Shown here: positions 36,501 through 48,092 of the stretch, one piece after another
Layout of the letters: the number at the start of each line of letters is the position of its first letter
How positions within the stretch are numbered: position 1 is the first letter of the stretch
Source: Capitella teleta
Lineage: Eukaryota > Annelida > Polychaeta > Capitellidae
Assembly (NCBI GenBank): GCA_000328365.1
Contig: KB301566.1
Span: 128,944 to 192,943 of the forward strand
Direction of reading: 5' to 3'
Length of the DNA stretch: 64,000 nt
Program-made: the position numbers and the translations under genes
Notes under the pieces: generated by a model
What the model saw: the letters and a program-made list of their open reading frames with translations, nothing else
Told to the model about the DNA's origin: nothing
The model's database searches: none

Positions 36501-38386
36501 TTCTGATCAAGATAAGCTCTACCTCCAATGAAAGCTGATGTTGGCTGTGTACCTTCAGGAATCTGTCCAAGATATTTGATTAAACATTTATTCATATCGC
36601 TGAAATCCCGAGCTATGGTGCTTTCTTTCCGGCGGATTTAGTGAATTATACAATATTTGAATATCTAAGATATGGCTCATATACACATAAATCATTGATC
36701 CTGTCATCTGGGAGTAAATCGTTTCTTTGCCTGCCTGATTAGTCTCTTTGATTTTCTTCCATTCCTTTGTACGCGTAGCATTCAGGTAATAGGACATGTA
36801 TGAGACTGAAAACCCTATTTGTAGAAGCGGATGATAATTATAACATTATGCACACAGGTGTGGTTTACTAGTAAGCTGAGGGAATTATGAGATGGACATC
36901 TCTGATTCAATTTCTATCCTTCCTAAAATATTCCTGTCGGCCTGCCTGATTTTCATTCTGATCCTCATGATTTACATGATATGCATTGACAAATTGCATT
37001 GTGTATACAGGAACTTAATTATATAACACGTGCTTCTCTCAAATTAACACAAGTAACACTATGCCGATTAATCAATTACATTCTGTTAAGGCCTAAAATG
37101 AAGAAGCACATTTGATGATTGCCTTATCGTTCACTTGTGGATAACCAGACAGAGTTACAATACCTACAATGACATCCGGTGAAAACATTGGGGAAAAATG
37201 ATTCAACATTAAGAGACGTGCAAATTTTCATGCCACGGCGCCACGCAATTGATCATTGCACAGAATAAGTTTCATCGTCAACAGCAAAAACCATCCGACC
37301 AAGATCACAAGATTACAAAACTCATCGAGGTGGTTTGATGGGCAAAAAAACTTCAGAGACGCCTCAAGGATGAAACACGGAATGGCATTCCGAGTGTTTA
37401 TATTATTGAGCGGGACATGCAATGACTGTCTCTGTCGACCACGGCGAGTGATGTCGGTGTTTGCATTCCATTGATTGAATGCCTGGGAGCAACACTTTGC
37501 TCACAACTCGCCTCGTTTTCCTTCGATATTTTTCCTTGGTGCTTCGTGAGTCCAATACACCTGACCGAGAAAGCACCCACTCGGGTCTTGATTGCACCTG
37601 AATAGAATCTGTTCTGGATGGTACATGGCTAAGCCTTCACTCAGAATAGCTTCTGTCGTGGCTGCCCCCCTCAGACTGTGTTCATGCATTGACCTCACAT
37701 TAACAATGCAGTGTAATCACTAGGTATGATTGTCGTTTCGAGATCCTTGTGCTTATCAATTATTCAACATTCAACCATTGGAAATAGCTTTTTATGTTTC
37801 TGTACCTCTGACCTATCGTATGCGACCTTCATACCATGGATATGCATTTGCTGTTGGTAATTTCGAATCTAATGTCATTATTTGTATTGTCATGGTATCT
37901 GTGGGATAAAGTATCAAAGCACACAAATTCATGTGCACGACAATTCGTTGAAGATGAAGACAATACACATTCCAAGGGAAGTATCTGTTCTTATTTGATC
38001 GTGTGTGAATTATGCAGAGGACACTGTCGCAATGTCCATCTACTGAAAGCGCTGCAACATTTGTTATCATAATTCAAAATAAGATTTGAGATGTTGTTCG
38101 CTTTGTTGAGCTTTCCTTAGTCAACTTCCACCCTTCCCTTTTAGAAAATTATTAAAACATATGGACATGCGCGAAAACACGTGACCTCGGGTTATTCGAA
38201 TTGCAATGTCAATTGAAGTGTCCCTGTAACATCTTAATCTCTTTTTCCCCAAGTCAATTTATATAATAGAATATACAATATTATCTGTATTGTTGTTTGA
38301 AAGCCATAAGGGAGAAGCATAATAATTTGTACAAGGTATTGAGTTCTAGGTAAATATAAGAGAACCTCATAAGTATGAACGACAAA
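33553..38386. other. Long AT-rich intergenic stretch
   Basis: No gene recognised. Frames at 36281-36538 and 37836-38072 lack domains and look accidental. Confidence 0.45.
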
Positions 38387-38389
38387 ACA

Positions 38390-38413
38390 GAGAGAGAGAG
38401 AGAGAGAGAGAGA
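38390..38413. repeat. (GA)n tract at the LINE 3' tail
   Basis: On the minus strand it reads as (TCTC)n directly after AAATAAATGATT, so it is the expanded 3' tail of the adjoining LINE. Confidence 0.9.
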
Positions 38414-39352
38414 AATCATTTATTTAACAACAACATACATCAATGTGAATTAAGCGGGGAGAAAAAAAATAATACTAAATTAAAGATATTTTTTTTTCTT
38501 CTTTTTTTTTTTTTTCTTTTTTTTTTTTTCTTCCGGTGCAGACTAATGGTAGTAATGATGATGATGATAGTATGATGATGCAGGGAGACCAGGCTAAGGC
38601 ACAACAAGTGTCCGTTTTCGCGCTGGCCACCCCGGGGGATGATGAAATGATAACGATATTCATGATGATAATGATATGAGACGAGCATGAGAGGGAGAGA
38701 GAACTATTGATAGGATATTAATTTTGGTTATTGCAGACATAGCAGTTTTCTATTAAACATTGATATGAATATTGATTGATGAAATGAGATTTGATTCTTT
38801 TTGAAAATGAGGCTATTGAATGAGTTGATGAATATGAGAGAAGATGGCGTGGGAATGGGTTGACGGTGTTGGTAATTGAATAGCGGAGACCCAGTTGGAA
38901 GAATTGGTGTCGATGCAACGGGACCCGCAACCGATCATCTCCTCGTCAAGCACTGATAAAAGTGCTGAAATAATTCGGAAGTACTCCACTCTTCCACTTA
39001 TAATAGAATTTTAATTCAAGGAGCTTTCGCAGATCCTCAATTTTAAGAAGATTTGTTTGTTTGAATAGAGGTTCTGTGTGTGCGTTATATTTGGATTTTG
39101 TGATTGTTCTGATTGCTTTTTTTTTTGTTGTTTTATTAATGTGTGTATGTGGTGACTTTTTGACCAGGTGAGAGCGCCGTATGTGATGTGTGGGATGATG
39201 AGAGATTGATAAATTGTTAGAAGGATGTGTTGTGGAAATTGGTGCTTGAGTCTATTGAGAATGCCTGTGATTTGTGATATTTTTGTGTTGACTTTGTTTA
39301 TGTGAGGTTTGAATGAAAGGTGTTTGTCAATGATGATGCCGAGGAAGTTGTT
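38395..39352 (-). mobile_element. Young LINE, inverted 5'-truncated copy of the 26-kb element
   Basis: It carries the same 3' UTR and the same C-terminal 70 codons (38718-38930, identical ending). Similarity continues to 39352, where it stops abruptly inside the F-L-G-I-I region. Few differences from the 26-kb copy were seen by eye. At least one change interrupts the frame in the upstream part. Confidence 0.93.
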
Positions 39353-39632
39353 GCATCACTGATTCACTCTCATATTATCAAAGTTTATGTATTAATAATG
39401 TAAATAGCATTATTGCGTTGATTTCTATAATATCCATGACTTGAAGTTTAAATTGTGTGTGACTTTCCCGGAGGATAAATATACACTCCATGAGGTCGTT
39501 GACCTCAAAGACCTCATGTTGTATTATTTGATGGGCAAGTAGCGTCAATATACTACGAATAATTATAATAATAACGTCTTGCTTGGTCCTCATGCAGCAT
39601 GTGAACTCACCATCAAATCGCTCATTATATAA

Positions 39633-39692
39633 ATGGAAAGGTGCCCGGCTCAGATGGCATTAACACGATTCTGAACAATTGTGCAATTGAAG
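39633..39692 (+). pseudogene. Tiny LINE reverse-transcriptase relic
   Basis: Translation reads N-G-K-V-P-G-S-D-G-I-N, the word that precedes the reverse-transcriptase palm in LINEs. Nothing else of the element is recognisable. Confidence 0.4.
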
Positions 39693-40163
39693 CTTTTTGA
39701 CCGATGAAGTAATAACCGGGTGTGGTCTTGAACCACGGGACTGCCATGTCATTCCCCGTTTATCACACGCCATGCACCTTTGAATATTGCCACATGGAAT
39801 ATTTGGCCATAATATGGGGCGTAAGCCCATTTCAGTGAGAATTCTTCCCCAAAGGCTTTGGTCATTGGACATTGATGACTGAGGCCTTTATGCACACTAT
39901 TCCCTTGGGCCCAACCAACAATTGAGCGAAAACGCTTAAAACGTTTTGCCTTTTGTGAGAACGAAAATAATCGATGCACTTATTTGCCTGTTGTTGATAG
40001 ATTGCTGATGATCATGATGCTGATGTCAACCATGCCAGTGAAATTGACATCAAGATTAGGATCAATCTTCCTCTGACTGATTGAACATATATTGAACCGA
40101 CAGTTTCACTTTGGAATTATAGGCATCAGATATCACGCCCTTAACCCCAATTAAAGAAATTAT

Positions 40164-40203
40164 TAGCGAACACTTCACCTTTGTAAAAGTGAAGTGTTCG
40201 CTA
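40164..40203. repeat. 15-bp perfect inverted repeat (hairpin)
   Basis: TAGCGAACACTTCAC at 40164-40178 is exactly complementary to 40189-40203. Three more pairs (TTT/AAA) lie inside the loop. Confidence 0.9.
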
Positions 40204-40296
40204 TTCTCTTTCACGCGTGCAACACTGAAATCAACATGGTTTATTACTTGATAGCGATATATTCAGTTGAGGTTTTCGTATCACTGTGTTAATTAA

Positions 40297-40577
40297 AGGG
40301 AGGGAGAACTGGTTAAACATTGACTTTGAGTCGTTATTTGATGCACTATAAATGATTCCTATGCTTGGCCCACACAAGGAATATCATCGCTAACGATTTT
40401 GCGGATATATATTGCTAATTAGGCTTGACGTCAGACGCTGTGATGAAACACCGAGTTCCCCATCTTTTACAATGGGCCTCGTCATATCAGCGTGTCCTGC
40501 GACTAAACCCCTGAATACTTTGTGTTATTTTCTTTTCGGAAATAGATAGAATAATCATTTTGCCACCAGTCAGGCGC

Positions 40578-40615
<38 letters not shown>

Positions 40616-41014
40616 ATTTTTCTTATTTTAACAAGCAATTTTCTAGGACACCTACCATGGTTTCTCATCCTGAAACAGTAAAAAGGTCAACCAGAGTGCA
40701 CCACGCATGCGCAATACTGACGCTTTCGTTTTGTAAACAACAAAACTTTTATGGGAAAGATGGTCTGCACTGATTGGCTGAAATCGATAGCTTCACGAGG
40801 GGGACGGGACCAATCACGGCAAGCCCTCATCTGACGTTTGCCTCCTATACTTCGTAATGGAAGCCATTCTCCCATAGGCCCAATGCTACCTCCGATATTT
40901 GGAATGCATTATTTTCTCACGCTTGCATTCAGGCATGGTGTTCTTGGCACGGAATGCTGTCAATTGGTGTTATGAGTCAATAGAACATCACTTAAAATTC
41001 AGTTCCCCATCCCT
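40297..41014. mobile_element. 718-bp MITE, copy 2 (TTAA target duplication)
   Basis: Same family as 25092-25801, in the same orientation. The flanks are TTAA at 40293-40296 and 41015-41018. It contains a long internal T tract (40580-40612) where the other copy has an A/T-mixed tract. Confidence 0.87.
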
Positions 41015-41018
41015 TTAA

Positions 41019-42450
41019 TATACTCACTAATATTGCACGCCTGACAATCATGGCTCCGCCTATCCCACAACTGTATTCCATATCATGCAATTAATTATGA
41101 TTTAAACAAGCCGCATCAGCTGCTGACTCAACCATGAGTCAGATTGACGGAGAACCAAGAACGACCGATACATTCGAGCGTTATGATTTGAATATTGAAC
41201 ACAGTTTGGATCAGATTAGAAAGTTCAATCCTCAATCACCCGTCAATTCATGCATATCAATCGCTGCGTTTTGTGAATTGAGCACAAATTCACCCAACGT
41301 CACGATTTCACAAATGTTTCTCCCTCATGAGTTCGGGTCATATGCTACGTGTCTAGGTGCAAAAGTATCAGTGTAGTGAAGCCACAATAATAAGACAATT
41401 CGAGACATGTAGGCCTTCAACCAATATCTCAACGACCTCGTTAAACCTGCTCAACCAAATAGTGGCATTCAGTTTCGCGTTGGAGTTTGTGCTTGAGCCG
41501 TCGTTGTGGAGACATTGCAAAGGCACTTCGCTCACGATCCTGATGCTCTCTTTTCAAATAAGATTCTGCCCTAAACAAAGTGGAGCAACGCCGTATTGCT
41601 CAATTGCCATCGTCAAATCAACCAACAATACAGAGTGAGGTTGGGGGTGAAGAGAGGGGGCATAAGGTGTTGTCATTCTGTGTCTACGCATGAACCATTG
41701 CCTGCTCAAGGATGCTGGCTTTCCAAAGGAAGAGTGGTAAAGGGGACCACCGTGTACTATCTTTTCCATCAAGATGCAGCTATACCATACTACCTTAGTT
41801 GCAAATCGTTTTTTGGGTGTTGAAGTCATGCGCGGATTAAAGGATTCGCAATGTCATGCCAGTGTATACATTGGGCTTCTTTGAAATTTGTTATCCAGAA
41901 TGGGTTCCTTACTTTCAAGTTTTTGTGCATTGTGTATAATATGCACAATGCAAGAGAACTTGAAATTATGGTATGTAATCGTTGTTGAAGTAGTTGAAAG
42001 TATGGTTGTAAAAATGATATAGTTCGGATTAATTATTGTAAGAGCAGAATGGCATTAGACGCATACCAAAGAATCACATTTTCCAAGTATTACACACTTG
42101 ATAATCCGATGAATCATTAGCAAGGTATTATTGGCAAATTTTGACTATTATGCAATGAGACTACCCAATGGTGATTTGCTTGATTGCGCAGCTATCTTCC
42201 AGATGCCTGACGATAATAAATCATTTGATTACATTTTTGAGGTCATAATATAACGGAATTCTCTTCTCCAACAATTAAACAGACACAAACAACTATTTCA
42301 AATCAACAATCAACAATTTTATCTCATACATAATTTTGCTAAAATATGCCAGAGCAAAAACGGCTCTCGTTTGGGCTATAGCCTGGTCTCCCGGCAAATT
42401 ATATCCAAATTTATAATAATTGTGTATATATTTTCAATAGCCTAATCAAT
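41019..42450. other. Intergenic, no gene recognised
   Basis: Several short frames (41134-41376, 41554-41829) with no domain. A hairpin lies at 41913-41965. Confidence 0.4.
41913..41965. repeat. Two-part hairpin
   Basis: The outer arms TTTCAAGTT/AACTTGAAA and inner arms TGCATTGTG/CACAATGCA are separated by a 4-nt unpaired step on each side. The loop is short. Confidence 0.75.
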
Positions 42451-42454
42451 CTCT

Positions 42455-42506
<52 letters not shown>

Positions 42507-42507
42507 A
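42451..42507. repeat. (CT)n microsatellite
   Basis: Uninterrupted CT-rich dinucleotide tract. Confidence 0.95.
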
Positions 42508-42799
42508 CGACCACCTTCCGAGGACCACGTCTCAAACCCTCGTTCTCAGGACCGATTTCAGGACTCAGTTATTAGGTCAATTACAAGTCAAATTTGATGT
42601 TTTTCTGAGTGGCAGGTCGTTCAAAATCACTTCTTTCTGGCAGTATGTATAAAAATCAATTCTAAAAACACGTCCATTACATTAAATGTGAGGACATGTC
42701 CTCACTATGCTCTCTCACCAATTGGCCATCACTCACTCAGACACATCGTGGCACACTGAGGACTAGAACAAAATCTTGCCAACAGTTCAATTTATTCAT

Positions 42800-42849
42800 N
42801 NNNNNNNNNNNNNNNNNNNNNNNNNNNNNNNNNNNNNNNNNNNNNNNNN
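42800..42849. other. Assembly gap (50 N)
   Basis: A run of exactly 50 N, probably a fixed-length placeholder. Confidence 1.
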
Positions 42850-43040
42850 TTGCCTTCCGTTATTGCCTGATTTCGACAAACGAGCATGGGGGCTGTAAAT
42901 GAATCGTTTCATCATAGCAACAGTTGGCCGCCCGTTTCGAATATACACAACCGTTGTTTCCTATGTAAGTTACAAGAAATATAGATATGGAAGTTCTTAT
43001 TATGCACAAGATGAGGGACCAGCCAATCTCTCCATTGTGA

Positions 43041-43311
43041 AAAAAAAAAAAACAAACAAAAAACAAAAAACATAAATCAAAAAACAAACAAAAACAACAA
43101 CAAACAAATATCTCCATTATGAAACAAACAAACAAAACAAAACAACAAACCACAAACAACACAAACAACATTAAAAAAAAGCTAAAACAAAAAAAAAAAC
43201 AAAAAAAAAAACAACAACAACAACAAAAAACAAACAGACAAATAAACAAAGCAAACAAACAAACAAACAACAAAAGAACAAAAAACAAACAAACAAACAA
43301 AATAAAAATAA
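43041..43311. repeat. A/C-only low-complexity tract (CAAA-type)
   Basis: Mostly CAAA and CAACAA units with very few G or T. The apparent 146-aa and 65-aa frames across it are artefacts. Confidence 0.9.
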
Positions 43312-43770
43312 CATAACTTCAGAATATGTTTGAGTCGAAGTGGAGACAAGGTTGAAGATATTTTAATAAATTATAAATTATTTAAATTCCTCGTGTCACG
43401 TGTGGTTTGTTAACTTGGGGAGCAAACGCGAGTTGTTATAAAATTTGGGTGTTAACGCTCGCTTGCAAATGTTTTGAAATGTTGAACATTGATTTATGAA
43501 TGTTGTACATGTATATGATTGGGACACACTGAGTCAATGAGCAGTTTTAGTGAATGCAAATAATTTCTCACACCTAAGTCTAATGGCTACACGGGAATGA
43601 ACACCGAGTCTCAGTGATCTTGAGCCTGGAGGGCAGGAGAGCGTTTGCGCAGTTTTTGCACAGATCGCTGAGTCGGGGCTTCGCGCCTCGCGTGGCTGCT
43701 GAGGAGGGGAAAAGGGATGTCAAGACTGTTGGGTTGATGATCTTGTTTGCCAATCGTCCTCAATCAAACA

Positions 43771-44939
43771 TTATCTTATTTGATAAGGGAATGTAAATAG
43801 CGGACAAGAGCGGACAGGCCAGCGTATGTTACTGCCGCTCTTGTCCTGCTTCCAGTCGAAACTGGCCAATTTCGGCATGTTTGCTGGGAAGTTCTGGAAT
43901 ATAGAGTTTATTGAACTGACAACCGATAGAGTAATGATTGATGACAGCCAATCAACCATCATATAACCAAAATAATAGTCCACAAGTACTAAATAATTGC
44001 TTGTCTTCGTGGTCATAATGTCGGCAGCGACGATCTCAAACGGACGAGATTCTTGTAGTTGACGCTCATTGGTCCTTGGTTTCGTGTTAGCTTACAAAGA
44101 CCAATCATCTTTTCTATGTCGTTCTTTATCCCTGGCCAGAACACTGTTTGACGAGCGCAATGTAGATTGGATGAGATTCCTTGGTGTGCATCATGCACCC
44201 TATGGCACAGGTTGCATAATGCACACCAATCAATCATCATACTACTGCATAGTATGCAGAATATCTTCTTTCAGGGCGTCTGGGATGACAACACGTTGAT
44301 CTTTCATAATAAGTCCATCAATGATTCTCAACTCGTCTCGGATGCACCAATATGGATGTAGTGTAGATGGGAGAATAAGCATGCTTTTTGGCCAGCCCTG
44401 AATAATAAAGTCAGATAGTTGACTCAACTTAGGGTCCATCTTGGTTCCAGATTGTAGAGTATGGAGCTTGTTTGGGCGGATCTTCAACACCTGCGCAAAG
44501 TGGACATCAAGACCTGGCAGAGGATTTGCTCGTTTGTCTTGTGTAACTAGATAAGACAGGGTATCCAAAATGAGTACTCTGTTAGCTCCAACGTATTTAA
44601 TTTCAACATCGTACACCCTCAGACGTATAGAAGCAAACGTGGTGGCGCGTGACTAATCGGCTTAGTAATGATAGCTGCCAAGGGTTTATGATCAGTATGG
44701 ATGGTCACTTTTCGCCCAAATGTGTACACATGTAGTCGTTCACAAGCATAGACCACTGCTATTAACTCCCGCTCAATGTTGGCATAATCCCTCTCAGTGC
44801 TAGTCAAGGCCTTACTGGGGAATCTCACTGGTTTTCCATCCTGGATGAGTACTGCTCTAAGACCTTTTAGAGATGCGTTAGTTTCTATGATGACTGGTTT
44901 AGCAGGGTCGTAGTAGGTTAATGTAATATCCCTTGCCAT
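43771..44939 (-). mobile_element. Ty3/Gypsy pol fossil (RNase H to integrase)
   Basis: Minus-strand remains in the usual order. RNase H (44939-44619) shows E-T-N-A-S, D-Y-A-N-I-E-R-E-L and the H-T-D-H-K-P-L word. The spacer and integrase zinc-binding region lie at about 44616-44013, and the start of the integrase core at about 44016-43771 (Y-L-V-L-V-D-Y-Y). The protease and most of the reverse transcriptase upstream, and the rest of integrase and the LTRs downstream, are not visible. The element is broken at least three times. It is too decayed to link with the gag relic at the left edge. Confidence 0.88.
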
Positions 44940-45963
44940 GGATTTTTTGTGTTACACATGTACTAGAATATACTCAAGATGAGACATGCACCATTCAGGC
45001 AATTGAGGATTTAATTGTAGATCGAATGCAAATTTTATTTTCGATAAGCAAGAATGATGACATGACTTCTTTCCTTCTTATTTAGTTATTTCCTTATTCG
45101 TGTTGTGTGAAAATATATTTCGCGAATACAATGGTATCTATATTAAATTGTACCATAACCAGATTATCGATGCAACTCTGTTCCGGAATTGAAATTTTCA
45201 ATTTTGTAATTTTATGTGGATCTCAGTACAGACTGTTAATATAAGATATATTGATTTAATCAAGGTTTCCTTGCATTCGATTTCCGGGAAAGATCGAGGA
45301 TTCCGTATGCCAAGCACGTGGCCGACTCTTTTCTATGAGGAACTAACCCTTTTCGGACTTAGCAACAGGAAGCCACAAAACCGGCTTATAATTGACGAAT
45401 AGCAGCTCTCATCCTCCCATATGCTAAGAACCTGTCCAGACCGCAAATCACTGGCTGTTAGGCTTGAGAAAACGAGGCACTCGTGAATTAGCTACTGTAT
45501 TTGTCCGATAAATGACAGCGATCGCTAAATGTGTCATTATTTTCATATGTGTAGGCGTGACTGAACATACACAATTGTAAGGTTATGATTATAATAACAT
45601 AGTTGCCTAATCAAAGTTTCTTTATTATATTCGTGTCCTATTAACAATATTTGAAATAGTGTCTTTCATTGAACTATACAGGAGTAACTAGAATGCTTAA
45701 ATGAGTCACGTGACCGGTCAGAATTGAAGCAGTATTTAAAGGGAACAATCTGTTGAATGCCGAACGCCATCAGAGCTGCTCATGGAAAACTCGACATGCT
45801 GGTGCTTTATATGTATATATATTCCCTTTTAATTACAAACTACCTTGAATGGGCACTTTGACATATGGCACAGTCATTGTAGTAATTCTATGGTACTTTT
45901 AGTTGTGTTATAATTAACACACTCAGGCTGCATACTGCGCGGAACAGGCTTTGACGAATCATT
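44940..45963. other. Intergenic, no gene recognised
   Basis: AT-rich with short frames only. Confidence 0.4.
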
Positions 45964-45965
45964 TA

Positions 45966-48090
45966 AAGTGTCTATGACACTCCGTAAAATGTTTTTATAT
46001 TGCACATTAAATGTATTTATTAATAAAATTGAGCATTTTAATGGCTATTGTAATAAATAAAACCACGATCCGTCCTCTACAAATACTATTTACACCTCCG
46101 CAAAGTGAGGGATATTGAAGGCGCGAAAAAAAAAAAATGAAAAAAAAAAACAAAAAAAAAAACGATTTTTCAAAATCCCGATTCACCTCTCGCTTGACGA
46201 GGTGTTTTGTGACGTCACGATGACCTTGGCCTTGGCTCTTGAAGCGGCGATTTGATTGTATGCTCAATCGCGATAATTTTACGTTTTAGTTGTATTGAAT
46301 CACTTTGATTGAATACTATGAGTGCAAATGAACGGTCAAGCACTCGGGAGAGAAGTCCACGACACTGCATTGTCGGTTTTTGCAACGAACAGGCGACGGA
46401 AACTTCGCCGACTCGCCCGAGTGACTTCATCAGTCACAGTGTACTAGTGTAAGACTGAGTGTTCACTGCTCGCAGCTCGATCAACCTCGGTGACCACTGG
46501 TGACGGTGACCAGATTCAGACTGCCATAGGAGGATTCATGTTTGATGCAGTTCGATCAGTATGCTTCCACGGGAACCCTTTTCTGGCCACTTGTTCAAGT
46601 CAAGTCCTCTGAGTAATGGGTCTACCTGTCACACATGGATTTTGGAAGTAAGTTTAATTTAAAGTTTTCAGTCTATATATGATTATATAATATAATTGCA
46701 TTATAATTAGTTTAAGTCGTTGAGACCCTAATATAGATTCTATATAATATATTGCCTAGTAATAGTTATTGGTCTTCGTGGCTATACTGAATGATAATCA
46801 AACATATAATTATGCTCTTGATTCTGTTTTTTGGCTGTGTGAATACGTATTTGGCTTAACGACTCAGCGCCATCGAATTTACTTAGTCATACCTCAATCA
46901 TGTTCTGATGAAAATGTATGCATAAATAGTGAAAACACAAATATATGTCAAATTATGTAAGTATAATAAAACTGGATGCAAATTCCGGTTTGACAACACA
47001 TGTAGTTAGGAAATGCTGTAAATCACTATTTGATTCCAGCCTCTAAGTATTGCAATATGATCACCATGATCTAGTTGGCCCTAAAAAGCATGGCAGCTTT
47101 AAACGGACCATATAATTATTAATAGCATTGGATCTGCTGGACAATCAGTTTAGTAGCTACTGCTCATGGGCTGCAGCTATTGAGCAGTAGCTCGATGGCT
47201 ACAATCGAGAATTCAGGCACAAGTGCCATGATCACTCAATGACACTAAATGTTGCGATTTTTTTTGGTAAATATTAAAAATCGTTTGTTTGTTAGGCATT
47301 TCAACTAATATTAATCAGTTATCAGTGCTTCTATATTATATTTTTTATTTGATAGTTTTATTCATTTTACAACGTCGCTATCCTGAAAAATGTGACAGAC
47401 CAAGGAAGGCAGAGCCGTGATAGCAGTTTCCCTTTACCGAACTATGTAGGGTAGCATGTTGTCTGGAAATCAGGAAAATAAAAATGCCAAATTTGGTGTG
47501 CATAAGCTAAAATATCCTTGCCTTCACTGGTTCATAATTTAATCTCACTTCAGCTGCATGTTGATACTGTCATATCATGTCTTCAAACTCAAGCAAAAAT
47601 TAAGCAGCATCCTCACTTCACTTGCCGCCCTGAGCCTTAGACCCTGGCATCTGCTTAATTATGATCATGTGGTTGACATAGAATCTTGATTGTATTAATT
47701 GTATACTTTTCTTTATTTTTAATGAATGCAAAAACATCACAAGAATTAAAACCAATTTAGATTACTTTGATACTGGATCAAAGGATCTCAAAGTCATGGC
47801 ATAATATTTGTATTTAACCATGTTAAATATTGTAATGAAATTCTTAGACATGCTATTTTTAATTTCCAGAAGTGGATTGTAAACTTAAGCAATTGTGACG
47901 TCACAACGTAGATTCGGAGGGATCTCGCGTTTCTAATCTCGGGAGCGAGGGGGCTGATTTTTTTTTCCGGAAAAAGCGTTCTAAAAGTGTTAAAAGTCGC
48001 ATTACATTGAACTATGACCCACATAAGGGCATAATGAAACCTCCGTGAATTGATTTACTTAATCTTGGGGCTGAAGTGTCATAGACACTT
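45966..48090. mobile_element. 2.1-kb segment bounded by a 16-bp inverted repeat and TA
   Basis: The left end AAGTGTCTATGACACT (45966-45981) is complementary to the right end 48075-48090, and both are flanked by TA. Both ends carry, in mirrored order, an A-rich or T-rich tract, a CTCGC-type block and a GTGACGTCAC motif (46209-46218, 47896-47905). No transposase frame is present. It could be a non-autonomous DNA transposon or two related solo ends. Confidence 0.5.
46400..46648 (+). other. Possible first exon ending at a strong splice donor
   Basis: GC-richer sequence ending at GGAA|GTAAGT (46649). Short ATG-initiated frames begin at 46537 (with a stop near 46609) and 46616. No downstream exon was recognised, so this is weak. 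Confidence 0.2.
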
Positions 48091-48092
48091 TA

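Noticed and set aside
36281-36538. 85-codon plus-strand frame after a CT-rich tract
   Set aside because: The tract and CAG resemble an acceptor, but the frame has no domain and no partner exon was found.
42860-43300. 146-codon minus-strand frame rich in F, C and L
   Set aside because: It is produced by the A/C-only low-complexity tract read on the opposite strand; no domain or codon structure.
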